Shown here piece after piece: positions 46,824 to 56,600 of a stretch of 64,000 bases of DNA (within the stretch, counting starts at the first letter, position 1; the number at the start of each line of letters is the position of its first letter). This stretch comes from Streptomyces sp. SPB162. GTDB lineage: Bacteria; Actinomycetota; Actinomycetes; Streptomycetales; Streptomycetaceae. The translations under genes were made by a program, and so were the position numbers. The notes below the pieces were generated by a model. That model saw only the letters and a program-made list of their open reading frames with translations. It ran no database searches and was not told the origin of the DNA. The stretch is taken from positions 457,507-521,506 of the forward strand of contig NZ_JAQFII010000002.1 of assembly GCF_029504575.1 (NCBI RefSeq), in the 5' to 3' direction.

Positions 46824-48336
46824 CCTACGTCGACTTCTTCGCCGGACTGGGCGGCTCCTCCTTCGGCGCCTCCCAGGTCCCCGGCATCCAACCGATCCTG
46901 GCCGCCAACCACTGGGACCGGGCAATCGCCTCCCACGCGGTGAACTTCCCGACCGTTGACCACTTCCAGGGTGACCTGCACGCCGCCGACGTGCCCGGCT
47001 TCCCCGCCGCCGACCTGTTCTGGGCCTCCCCGGAGTGCCCGCAGTGGTCCAACGCACGCGGCAAGCAGCGCGACTTCGACAGGCAGCCCGACCTGTTCGG
47101 CGAGACCCTGCCCGACCCGGCCGCCGACCGCTCCCGCGCCCTGATGTGGGACGTACCGCGGTACCTCGAATCCTGCGCCGCACGCGGGCGTCCGGTCCTG
47201 GCGGGTGTGGTCGAGAACGTCATCGACGTGCGGGCCTGGGACCTGTGGCAGTCCTGGCGCGACCGGATCCGCCTCCTGGGTTACGACACGAAGTTGATCG
47301 CGCTGAACTCCATGCACGCCACCCCGGTTCGGACGGCCTTCGCGCCGCAGTCCCGCGACCGCCTCTACCTCGCCTACTGGTGCCGCTCGCTGGGCCGGAC
47401 CCCGGACTGGGACAAGTGGCTGCGGCCGTCGGCCTGGTGCCCGACCTGCCAGACCACGGTTCGGGCCGTGCAGGCGTTCAAGAACCTGCGCCGCGACATG
47501 GGTCGCTACCGCTCGCAGTACACCTACCGCTGCCCCAACACCGCGTGCCGCAACGCCATCGTGGAACCGGTCGTGCACCCGGCCGCAACCGCCATCGACT
47601 GGGCGCTGTCCGGAACCCCATCGGGGATCGACCCAAGGGCCTGTCACCCAAGACCCTCGCCCGCATCCAAGCCGGACTGGACCGCTACGCGCTGCCCGTG
47701 ACCGTCCCGGCCGGAGGTACCTGGCGCGATGCTGCGGTACCGGTCACCAACCCGATGCCCACCCGCACCACCACCGAGAACGACGCCCTGGCCGTGCCGC
47801 CGCTGCTGGTCCCCGCGGAAGGGCGGGACGGCAAGTACGCTTCGCCGGCCGCCGACCCGCTGCGTACCCAGACCGCCCGTAACGAGACCGGGCTGGCCTG
47901 GCTGCCGTTCATCGCCGAACTACGCGGCGGCTCCTCCGACGCCCGACCCGTCAGCGATACGCTCGCGACCGTCACCGCCTCCGGTAACCATCACGGGCTC
48001 GTCACCTCCGCCGACTCGGCGGATCACCCACTGGTCCCGTACTACCGGACCGGCACCGCCAAGACCGTTGCCGAACCGATCGGCACCCTGTCCACCCGCG
48101 ACCGCTACGCCCTGGTGCGGACCGCGGTGGACCTGGACAGCGTGCTGTTCCGAATGCTGGAGCCCACCGAGATCGGCCGCGCGATGGCCTTCCGCGACAC
48201 CTACACGGTGCTGGGTACCAAGCGGGAGAAGGTCCGCCAGTACGGCAACGCCGTCACCCCGCCCGTCGCGGAAATCCTCCTGTCCGCCCTTGTCGAAACC
48301 GTCACCGGCACCGACCTCGACCGGGGGCGCGTGTGA
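46817..48336 (+). pseudogene. C5-cytosine DNA methyltransferase, one-base frameshift
   Basis: The motifs of a DNA m5C methyltransferase are in order: FFAGLGGSS (7-15), the catalytic SPECPQ with Cys74, ENV (133-135), a target-recognition part with two CxxC-type pairs (WCPTC; YRCPNTAC), and the closing RQYGNAVTPPV. The frame breaks near 47624 in a C-run (GGAACCCCATC). Adding one C joins the frames and gives about 506 residues. The start is GTG 46817. A homopolymer lesion is a classic sequencing error, so the gene may well be intact. No endonuclease partner is nearby; orphan methyltransferases on mobile elements often protect against host restriction. Confidence 0.8.
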
Positions 48337-49736
48337 CCGACACCGCGACCCTCGCGGGCCTGGACCCGGCCACCTGGGGCGACCTGCTCACGGTGGCCGG
48401 GGATCCGGACTTCCACCGCTGGCACCACCAAGTCACCCGCACCGGAGGCTGCGCCAACCCCATCCACCTGCGCGGGTTCACCCGCACCAGCGACCGGACC
48501 ACCGGCCAGACCCTCCACACCTACTCCACCGCCGACGAGCCGGGCGGACGGCTTCGACTGGCTTGCGGCAACCGCCGGGCCTCGCGCTGCGAACCATGCG
48601 CCACGGTCTACGCCGCCGACACCTACCACCTGATCCGCGCCGGGCTCGCGGGCGACGAGTCCAAGGATGTTCCCGGCACGGTCCGCGATCATCCACGGGT
48701 CTTCGCCACGCTCACCGCGCCGTCGTTCGGCCCGGTCCACAACCGGCCCGACTCCGGCCGCTGCCGCTGCGGCGTCACCCACCCCCAAACGGATGAGCTG
48801 CTGGGCACCCCGCTCAACCCGGACACCTACGACTACGCGGGCGCCGTGCTCTTCAACAACCATGCGGGCGACCTGTGGCATCGCTTCGTCAACCGTCTGC
48901 GCCGCGAGCTGGCTGCCCGCGCCGGGATCACGCGACGTGAGCTGTCCGAGGTCGCACGAGTCTCCTACGGCAAGGTCGCCGAGTTCCAGGAGCGTGGCGC
49001 CGTCCACCTCCACGCTGTGATCCGCCTTGACGGGCCTGAGGGCCAAGATCCGCCACCTGCCTGGGCCACCACTGATCTCCTGTCCGATTGCCTCCGGGCT
49101 GCGGCCGTCCACCGGTACACCACCATCACCGTGCCGGCCGAACCCGATGCCGGATACCCCGACCCATGGACCCTCCGCTGGGGAACCCAGCTCGACATCC
49201 GACCCATCCGGGCTTTCAGTGCCGGGGAGGACGTAAGCGAACAGACCGTTGCCGCCTACGTCGCGAAGTACGCCACCAAAGCCGCCGAGTCCACCGGCAC
49301 CGTTGACCGTCGGGTCGGCAACCTCGAAGCCCTCGATCTCCTCGGCGTCCCGCCGCACGCTCGCCGCCTCATCGAAACCTGCTTTGACCTCGACCGCGTC
49401 TTCCCCGACCGCAAGCTTCTTGCCTGGGCGCACATGCTCGGGTTCCGCGGTCACTTCTCGTCCAAGTCCCGCCGCTACTCCACGACCCTCGGCGCACTAC
49501 GCCAGCCCGTCCGTGCCGACTACCGCGCCGCCCAACAACGCGAAGCCCTCGACCTGCCCGACTACACCCACGACCCGACCGTGTTCGTCATGGCCGACTG
49601 GCAGTACTCCGGCCAAGGCCACTCCCCCGGTGAGTCGCTGCTCGCCGCAAGCGTTGCCCGGGACCTGCGCATCAATCGCGAGACCGCTCGCGAAGCCCTG
49701 AACGAAGCGAAGAACGCTGGAAAGGAATGGTCATGA
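48333..49736 (+). CDS. repSA: RepSA-type replication initiator
   Basis: The 467-residue protein has an early cysteine cluster (CGNRRASRCEPC), an HUH metal motif VHLHAV (His225 and His227) and the Tyr motif YVAKYATK (Tyr309, Tyr313), as in rolling-circle initiators of the pSAM2 RepSA type. It would nick the double-strand origin and allow the excised element to replicate. The GTG start overlaps the methyltransferase stop (GTGA) and its own stop overlaps the xis ATG, so the operon is tightly coupled. Confidence 0.85.
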   Translation: MTDTATLAGLDPATWGDLLTVAGDPDFHRWHHQVTRTGGCANPIHLRGFTRTSDRTTGQTLHTYSTADEPGGRLRLACGNRRASRCEPCATVYAADTYHLIRAGLAGDESKDVPGTVRDHPRVFATLTAPSFGPVHNRPDSGRCRCGVTHPQTDELLGTPLNPDTYDYAGAVLFNNHAGDLWHRFVNRLRRELAARAGITRRELSEVARVSYGKVAEFQERGAVHLHAVIRLDGPEGQDPPPAWATTDLLSDCLRAAAVHRYTTITVPAEPDAGYPDPWTLRWGTQLDIRPIRAFSAGEDVSEQTVAAYVAKYATKAAESTGTVDRRVGNLEALDLLGVPPHARRLIETCFDLDRVFPDRKLLAWAHMLGFRGHFSSKSRRYSTTLGALRQPVRADYRAAQQREALDLPDYTHDPTVFVMADWQYSGQGHSPGESLLAASVARDLRINRETAREALNEAKNAGKEWS

Positions 49737-50041
49737 GCCGACTACTGACATTGGCGCAGGTGGCAGAACTGCTGAGTGCCGTAGGAAACGGATCCCTCTC
49801 GCCGGTCCTGGACAGTTCGGGGACCACGGTGCCGGATCTGCTGCACAGTGGCTGGTACACCACGGACGAGGTGGCTGACTTGATCGGTGTCGACTCCTCA
49901 ACGCTGCGTCGCTGGCGCACGATTACCCCGCTGCAAGGGCCGCCGTTCGTGCGCCTGACTTCGCGCGTCACGCTCTACAGCGTGCCGGACGTGCAGACCT
50001 GGCTCTCCTCGCGCCGCATCGTGCCCATGCGGGCTGCCTGA
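49733..50041 (+). CDS. xis: Excisionase (Xis), MerR-like HTH
   Basis: The 102-residue protein contains SGWYTTDEVADLIGVDSSTL and RRWRTITPLQGPPFVRL, the winged helix-turn-helix of AICE excisionases. The ATG overlaps the rep stop (ATGA) and the last base of its stop is the first of the integrase ATG. It would direct the integrase to excise the element. The broken copy at 33490 is its relative. Confidence 0.85.
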   Translation: MSRLLTLAQVAELLSAVGNGSLSPVLDSSGTTVPDLLHSGWYTTDEVADLIGVDSSTLRRWRTITPLQGPPFVRLTSRVTLYSVPDVQTWLSSRRIVPMRAA

Positions 50042-51294
50042 TGGGTGAGACGTCACCGCCCCTCGGTGTAAAGCTCTCGACCGATGTGGAGTACCGCGCC
50101 GGCTTCCCCAACCCGTTCCGGGCCCGCGTGCGCTGGTTCGATCCCACGACGAAACGGCGCCTGTCGCGCTCCGAGATGCTGCCGACTGAGGAGAAGGCTC
50201 AGGCGTGGATCGGGCGCATGCAGCGGGCCGCGAGCCGTGGTGTCGATCCCGCTACGGCGACCTCGACCCTGGCTGAGTACGGAGCCGAGGAATGGACGCT
50301 CGCCATGCGTGGGCTGGAGGCCAAGACCATGGATCCCTACCGGGCTGGCTGGCGCCTGCGGGTCGTGCCCACCCTCGGGCATGTGGCCGTCACCGCTATC
50401 ACCAATGGCGCGGTCGACCGCGCGGTGCACGGGTGGATCGCTGAGGAGTGCAGCAAGTCGACCGTGAAGAACAGTCTCGCCGTCCTGGTTCGCGTGATGG
50501 AGCAGGCGGTGCGGGACGGGATCATCGACGTGAACCCGGCGCGAATCGTGGGCTGGCAGCAGGAGTACAAGCGCGCGGAAGACGAGCTGGACGATCCGCG
50601 GTCGCTGGCGCTTCCGGACTGGGATGCCCTGGACAAGTTGTCGACGGCCCTGGTGTTGCGCTCGTCCGATGGGTTCGCCGGCTGGGGCGACGTGGTGAAG
50701 TACGCGGCGTGCACCGCCGCTCGGATCGGCGAGGTGTCCGGAGTCCGCGTCCAGGACGTCAACCGGGACGAATGGACCTGGCAGGCATGCCGCCAGACGA
50801 CGCCGGGACCGGGCGGGCTGATCGACAAGGGAACCAAGGGCAAGCGCCGCCGGACCGTCCCGCTGATCCCGGAGATCCGGGACCTGGTCGCGGCCCGGCT
50901 CGACGTCGTCGGGAAGGATCCGATGGCCCGGCTGTTCACCGGTCCGCGCGGCGGGAGGATCAGTACGGCCGTGCTCCGGGACGCCACCCACTGGGATGAA
51001 GTGGTGATCAAGTTGGGGCACGAGCATCTGCGCCGTCACGATCTGCGGCATACCGGGCTCACGTGGATGGCCGATGCCGGGGTACCGCTGCACGTGCTCC
51101 GCAAGATCGCTGGGCATGGGTCGCTGACCACCACGCAGCGGTACCTGCACCCGGACCGACGCTCCATCGAGCTGGCCGGCGCCGCGCTCTCCGCTCACCT
51201 CAGCGGAGCCAAGATCCACTCCCAGATGGCTCCCGGTGGTCCCAAAGTGGTCCCAACCGGGCCGCTGGGACGGCATCTGAGGGTCGTCCGCTGA
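50041..51294 (+). CDS. int: Site-specific tyrosine integrase
   Basis: The intact 417-residue recombinase has an N-terminal SAM-like DNA-binding part and a complete catalytic set: Arg228 in AARIGE, a Lys in the KGTKGKRR hairpin, His333 and Arg336 in RRHDLRHTG, His359 in AGHGSL and Tyr368 in QRYLHP. It should recombine the att core found 65 bp downstream with the chromosomal tRNA-Pro site. Its C-terminal part differs from the integrases at 25034 and 33755 but matches the remnant at 9328. Confidence 0.92.
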   Translation: MGETSPPLGVKLSTDVEYRAGFPNPFRARVRWFDPTTKRRLSRSEMLPTEEKAQAWIGRMQRAASRGVDPATATSTLAEYGAEEWTLAMRGLEAKTMDPYRAGWRLRVVPTLGHVAVTAITNGAVDRAVHGWIAEECSKSTVKNSLAVLVRVMEQAVRDGIIDVNPARIVGWQQEYKRAEDELDDPRSLALPDWDALDKLSTALVLRSSDGFAGWGDVVKYAACTAARIGEVSGVRVQDVNRDEWTWQACRQTTPGPGGLIDKGTKGKRRRTVPLIPEIRDLVAARLDVVGKDPMARLFTGPRGGRISTAVLRDATHWDEVVIKLGHEHLRRHDLRHTGLTWMADAGVPLHVLRKIAGHGSLTTTQRYLHPDRRSIELAGAALSAHLSGAKIHSQMAPGGPKVVPTGPLGRHLRVVR

Positions 51295-51314
51295 GCGACT
51301 CCGCGAGCACGAAA

Positions 51315-51355
51315 AAGCCCGCTGATCTGGAGTTTTCCTCCAACTCAGCGGGCTT
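51315..51355 (+). terminator. Integrase terminator of the intact AICE
   Basis: AAGCCCGCTGA pairs with TCAGCGGGCTT, and further pairing (TGGAG/CTCCA) extends the stem. It has the same position as the other integrase terminators but a diverged inner stem. Confidence 0.8.
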
Positions 51356-51358
51356 TCA

Positions 51359-51406
51359 GCACCGTCGGGACGACAGGATTTGAACCTGCGACCCCTTGAC
51401 CCCCAG
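51359..51406 (-). repeat. att site copy 4 (right end of the AICE)
   Basis: Complete 48-bp core identical to copies 1 and 3. The sequence to its right does not restore the 5' half of a tRNA, so the functional tRNA-Pro gene is outside the window. Confidence 0.85.
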
Positions 51407-52274
51407 CGTTCGACCAAGCTTGACGGTCTGTCATCACTGGTCCCGTGCAGTCCAGATAACCCAGGTCAGGTCCCGTTCTACGAGGACAACCATGACGACC
51501 ATTCCGGCTCCATGACGACTCGTCCGTGAGACGCCCGTGAGAGACAGGCGGATGCAACCCCGGATGGAGACGCGAGCCCGCTCCACTCAAGGCCGCATGC
51601 CTACATCAGACAACATGACCCGTCGGCAACCGTGCTCCGAGGCGTCTGGACGTTGATGTCAGGAGCAGCCTGCCGACCTCGGCTCGCACAGCCGACATCC
51701 TCGGCGATCACACGCACCGGCCGCACAAGTATTCGCGCGGCGTGGACGGCCGAGGATTGGCCACCCCCGGCACGGGGGCCCACCGGCCGCGGTGCGCTCG
51801 GTGCGACGGTAGACCGTACGGCGACTGCCAGGCCGGCCGGTCACCTCGAACCGAGACACCCAGGTCACGGCGCCGTACGACCGGGTCCTGGAGCGGTTCG
51901 GCTGCCAGGCCGGGGAGCCAGGCGTCCAGGAGCTGGTGGTTGGCGTTGACGCGGAATGTGCCGTGCGTCCGGAAGCGCCCGAAGGGGCACCTGTGGCAAC
52001 GGCGGAGAACGATCGGCAGGCAGGTGGAAACTACCACCCAGGTTCTGGACATGGAGATACACCGGTTCCAGTGAGAAGACCACAGCGAAAAGGAGCACGG
52101 CGCACAGCTGCGACGCGCGACGGTTCAGCGCTCGGGGTGTCTCACTTGGTGTACAACGGCACGTCCTTGCCTGCGGGGCTCAAGAACACGAATCACCGCC
52201 TGCCTCTGCATACCGTCGCTGTGAGGATCCCGGCTCCGTGAGCAGCGACTCAACCACGCCTGGGACCATGTTTC
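51407..52274. other. Gene-poor flank right of the AICE
   Basis: About 870 bp. The only recognisable coding trace is the DUF1062 remnant at 51855-52052. The rest shows short frames without domains. It joins the att site to the transposase gene at 52275. Confidence 0.45.
51855..52052 (-). pseudogene. DUF1062 protein remnant, internally deleted
   Basis: From ATG 52050-52052 the frame reads WVVVSTCLPIVLRRCHRCP, FRTHGTFRVNANHQLLDAWL and then PGLAAEPLQDPVVRRRDLGV. In DUF1062 proteins these blocks occur in the same order but are separated by about 60 residues. The internal loss and missing C-terminus mark it as a remnant. Confidence 0.5.
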
Positions 52275-53354
52275 GTGATCTTGTCCACCGTGTACGCCGT
52301 AACCCGTCGCCTTCTCTCGCTGCCCGCATTACTGCTACGCCGTGACGTTGCCAAGGCCGCGGAGTTGCTGGCGCTGCGGCATGAGAACGCCGTCCTGCGC
52401 CGACAGGTCCCGCGCGTGCGCTACAAACCAGCCGACCGCCTGTGGTTCGCTGCGCTCTCGCACCTGATACCGCGCCGCCGCTGGTCCCAGGTCTTCCCGA
52501 TCACCCCAGCCACCCTGCTGGCCTGGCACCGCAAACTCGTCGCGAAGAAATGGGACTACAGCCAGCACCGCCGACCCGGACGCCCGCCCACGGCCACGGC
52601 CGTCAAAACCCTGATCCTGCGCATGGCTGCCGACAACCCGGAATGGGGCCACCGGCGCATACACGGCGAACTCACCCGCCTCGGCCACAAGATAGCCGGA
52701 TCCACTGTGTGGAACATCCTCAACCACGCCGGCGTCAACCCCGCCCCACGCCGCACCGGACCCACCTGGAAACAGTTCCTCACAGCCCAGGCCGAGCACA
52801 TCGTCTCCGTCGACTTCCTGCACGTCGACACCATCAACCTCACACGCATCTACGCCCTGGTCCTGCTCGAACACCGTAACCGCCGTGCCCACCTGCTCGG
52901 CGTCACCGCCAACCCAACCGGCCCATGGACAACCCAGGCTGCCCGCAACTTTCTCATGGACACCATGGACACCCCGAATCGGAAGTTCCTGATCCGCGAC
53001 CGCGGCAGCCAGTTCAGCGACGCCTTCGACGCCGTCTTCACCGACGCCGGCTTGCGCGTCCTGAAAAGCCCGCCCCAGGCCCCGAAAGCGAACGCACACT
53101 GCGAACGGTTCATCGGCACCCTACGCCGCGAACTCCTCGACCAAACGCTCATCCTCAACGAACAGCACCTGCGCCGAACCCTCACCAGCTACCTGAAGCA
53201 CTACAACGAGCACCGGCCCCACCGCGCCCTGAGCCAGCTCTGCCCATCACAAGCCGAAACCGGACCACCACGCCCCATCGACCTCGCCGAGCACCGAGTC
53301 CAGCGCACGGCAGTCCTCAGCGGACTCATCAACGAGTACCAGATCTCCAGCTGA
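52275..53354 (+). CDS. Transposase with integrase core (rve) domain, intact
   Basis: The 359-residue protein has an N-terminal helical DNA-binding part (AAELLALRHENAVLRRQ), a DUF-type middle (WGHRRIHGELTRLGHKI) and an rve core with DFLHVD, RDRGSQF and the Glu of HCERFIGTLRRE, the DDE triad of IS3/IS481-like enzymes. It reads as a single complete frame from GTG 52275. A closely related but broken copy is at 58496. I found no clear terminal inverted repeats around it. Confidence 0.8.
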   Translation: MILSTVYAVTRRLLSLPALLLRRDVAKAAELLALRHENAVLRRQVPRVRYKPADRLWFAALSHLIPRRRWSQVFPITPATLLAWHRKLVAKKWDYSQHRRPGRPPTATAVKTLILRMAADNPEWGHRRIHGELTRLGHKIAGSTVWNILNHAGVNPAPRRTGPTWKQFLTAQAEHIVSVDFLHVDTINLTRIYALVLLEHRNRRAHLLGVTANPTGPWTTQAARNFLMDTMDTPNRKFLIRDRGSQFSDAFDAVFTDAGLRVLKSPPQAPKANAHCERFIGTLRRELLDQTLILNEQHLRRTLTSYLKHYNEHRPHRALSQLCPSQAETGPPRPIDLAEHRVQRTAVLSGLINEYQISS

Positions 53355-53616
53355 CGACACGACGAACCCGCAGATCAGCGGCCAAATCCTATATTTGAGC
53401 CCCACACGGTGGCCCGCCTCTCAACTCGCGCCGCAGCTCCCCGGCGGAATGGGAATGTCGGGTCCGCGCCCTCCGCCACGCCGGCTGCGCGCCGGTGTGC
53501 TTCGTGCCCTTGCCAGAGCGACGCTTGCCGCGCTGGGCAGCGGAGTTACTGGCGCTGGTGCCGTTGGATCGCCAGACGCCCGTGGGGTGGGTGCGAGCGC
53601 ATTTGGAGTAGGGGAA

Positions 53617-56600
53617 TCAACACACCCTGATGAAACGCTGCTTGGGGGCTACGACGGCCCAATCCGCAGGTGCAAGTCGAAGATCGCTTTGCCCGCAGAG
53701 GGCGGTGTACCAGTGGTCGGGAACGAGGGATATGGTCACGAAGGCGGTCCCGTCGTGCAGGGAAACAGCCCGAGTGCCACCCGGGCCGAGGGCGGGCGGC
53801 ATGGTGGTGCTGGTCACGGCCCGGAGGATTTCCCCGCGATGGCGCAGATCCCACAGGTGCACGACATTGTCGGCGTCGGTGAGCAGGGCGATGTCCGCTA
53901 CGGAGGAGATGGCCATCGCGCGGACGGGGAAGTTCACGTCGATACCCAGCTGTGTTGATCGGTGGGTCACCGCATTCCACTCGCGCAGGGTCTCTCCCGA
54001 CACCGAGGTGGTCAACAGAGTTGACCCGTCACGGCTATACGCGGTGGCAGGACCGACATTGTCAGTCGACCACGTCTGCCGCCCCGTGGCGGAGTCCCAC
54101 TGGCGTAGCCGGCCGTCGACACCCACAACGTTCAGGAAGCGGCCGTCAGGGCTGAGGAGGACCGACTGCACAAAGCCCGACTCCATCAGGTTCCCGTAGG
54201 TTCGGACGATGTGTTGGCCTGCCACATCCCATTCGGTGACTGAGCCGCTCTCGTGCAGACCGAGGTAGACCCTCCGCCCGTCGGGCGAGAAGAGCACTCC
54301 GATCGGATACTCCTTGGGAAGCTGGATGTTGGCGCTGGACAGCCGGGCGATCCGTCGGCCCGTCGCCGACGCGAACACCTCCAGGAAGTAGTGCTGTGAG
54401 CTGTCCGTCTCGACCACAGCCACCCGCTCTCCATCGGGACTGTAGGCGACACCACTGGCCGTACCGGCGAGGGTGGAGACGCCCGCAGGGGCACCGGTCC
54501 CCGTGTCGTACTGCCGCAGCCGTTGATCCACGCAAGCCACGGCTGCCATGTCGGAAGCCGGGGACACCGCCCACACACCCGAGGCCGGACCCTGGACGGC
54601 AACCTCCGACACCAGGTGTCCGGGGGCGCCGCGATCCCAGACGGCTACGGCCCTGCTGGTGTCGACCGCCGCGACCATGCGGCCGCTGCGGTCGAGGTAT
54701 GGACTGTCGGGCTCAGCGTCATCGTCGACGGTGCTCAGCACCCCGCGCTTACGGGTGATCAAGTCCATGCCCAGGGTTCGAGGGGCTTCGGCGGCGGCTG
54801 CTTGTGCGGTGTCACCGCTGAGGCCGCTGACGTCCCGGTTGGCGCCCTGCAGCGCGTCAGCGATGACCGGGCCGAGGTTCCGGCGTGACACCAAGTCCCA
54901 CACCGCGTATTCCTTGGCGACCTTCCCTACCAGCAGCACTCGCCCGCCATCGGGAGACAGCGCCTGAGCGGACATACCTGGGCGGGGGGTCCAGGGCGTG
55001 CCGCTGCTCCCGACCGGTACGACCTGGGCGGTGCCGGACTCGGTGTTGATGACGGCCTCTCCGCCTGCCGCCCATCCGACGAGCCGGGACGCGGTCGGAA
55101 AAGTGCGGGTCCAGGTACCGGTGCTGTGTCGCAACGTGTTGTGCCCGCCCGCACCCAGGCACCACATCACGCTGTCCGAGCGTCCCAGACTCACGCAGTC
55201 CTGGTCGAAGGTGGCTCGGCGGCCGTCGGAGACACTCCACGCCAGCGTGGAGTGCGCGCCGGCTATCGATGCCGTGGCGGTGGTGCCGTCCGAGCTCACA
55301 CCACCGAACCACCCCAGCGCGCCCGGCACGAAGCCGGTGGCGAAAGATGACGTCACCCGCATCGTCGAGGTCCGGGTGAGCGTGAGCCGGCTGCCGTCGA
55401 CCAGCGCCAGCAGCGTGCCGTCCGCGGTGAACGCGTTTTCCGCGTTGGCTGGAAGCGTCCCAGGAAGCGTGCCGATCAGCCTCCAACCGACCGTGCGCCA
55501 CAACTGCACGGTACGGTCCGTTCGCTCGACGGCCAGCAGGGAACCGTCGGGACTGAACACGACGCTGTAGGAGAGTCCCGAGGTCCCAGGGAGGATCTTC
55601 ATCAAATGGTTCTGCTGCTTGAGGACTGTGGCCATCGCGGATCGGGACTGGACCGTGTCGGCTTCTCGGTAGGCGGCCGCGCTGAGCAGTGCGGCCATCG
55701 ACAGATTCCCGCCCGGGGTATGCAGGGCCTCCGCTGCCAGCGAACGGGAAGCAGCCTCACGATGCTGAGTCTGCGTCCCGGTCTGCGCGACCACCACAAG
55801 GGAACTCAGCGTGGTCATGGCCACCGCGACTGCCACTGCGCCGGTCCGGAACGTCAGCGTGCGGCGGCGCACCGCGCGCCGGCTGACGTCGATCAAGGCC
55901 GACTCGCGTTCGGTGAGATCGGCGTGGAAGTCGGGGTCTTCGGGGCGGTTGGCCCTGAGCCACTGGGCTGCCCGCAGCTCGTCCCTGCGCAGGAGGAATC
56001 CGCTGCTCAAGCCACTTCTCCACCATTCATGCGTCTGGATGCCCAGTCGGGTGTGGCCGGCCACCCAGCGGAACTCCTGCCGGGTGAAGGCCAGTATCTG
56101 CCGGATGGCGTGAGCGAAATCATCACTGCTCGTCATGTCCAGGCGCTGGTAGGACGTGAGGTCCTGCCAGCCGGCCTCTCGCATCGCGGCCGTACAGCCA
56201 CTTGACAGGGCGGGATCGATGACGACTGGCAGAACCCGTTTGCCCTGCTCGATCGCCTGCTGACACTCCTCCCTGCAGTACACGGAGCGCAGGGCATTAC
56301 GACTGATCAGGACGACGAAGGCGTCGGAGGTGCGGATGGCGTCCGCGATGGACTGGCGCCACTGCTCGGACGGGTTGATGCTCTGCCAGTCCACCCAGAC
56401 CGCGCGCACCTTGTCCTCAAGGCGAGCGACAACGGACGACGCCGTATCGCTGTCACTCCGCGAATAGCTGAGGAAGATCGCTCCTGCACCGACCTGCGCA
56501 TGCTGGTCGGCATCGTCCGCGCTGTCGGCGAACGGGTTGCGGGAGCGGGCGGCGTGGGAAGCGGACGCGGCCAGGCCCGCCGAGATTCCCCCGGCTACCA

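Larger units (their letters stand above)
35251..51406 (+). mobile_element. pSAM2-type actinomycete integrative and conjugative element (AICE)
   Basis: Sixteen kb lie between two perfect 48-bp att copies. The gene set is that of AICEs: integrase, Xis, RepSA-type rolling-circle initiator, one FtsK-like translocase for double-stranded DNA transfer, Spd-type spread genes, a Nudix protein like pSAM2 Pif, and a regulator. The left 4.5 kb is cargo. The only evident break in the core operon is a one-base lesion in the methyltransferase gene, so the element could still be mobile. Confidence 0.85.
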
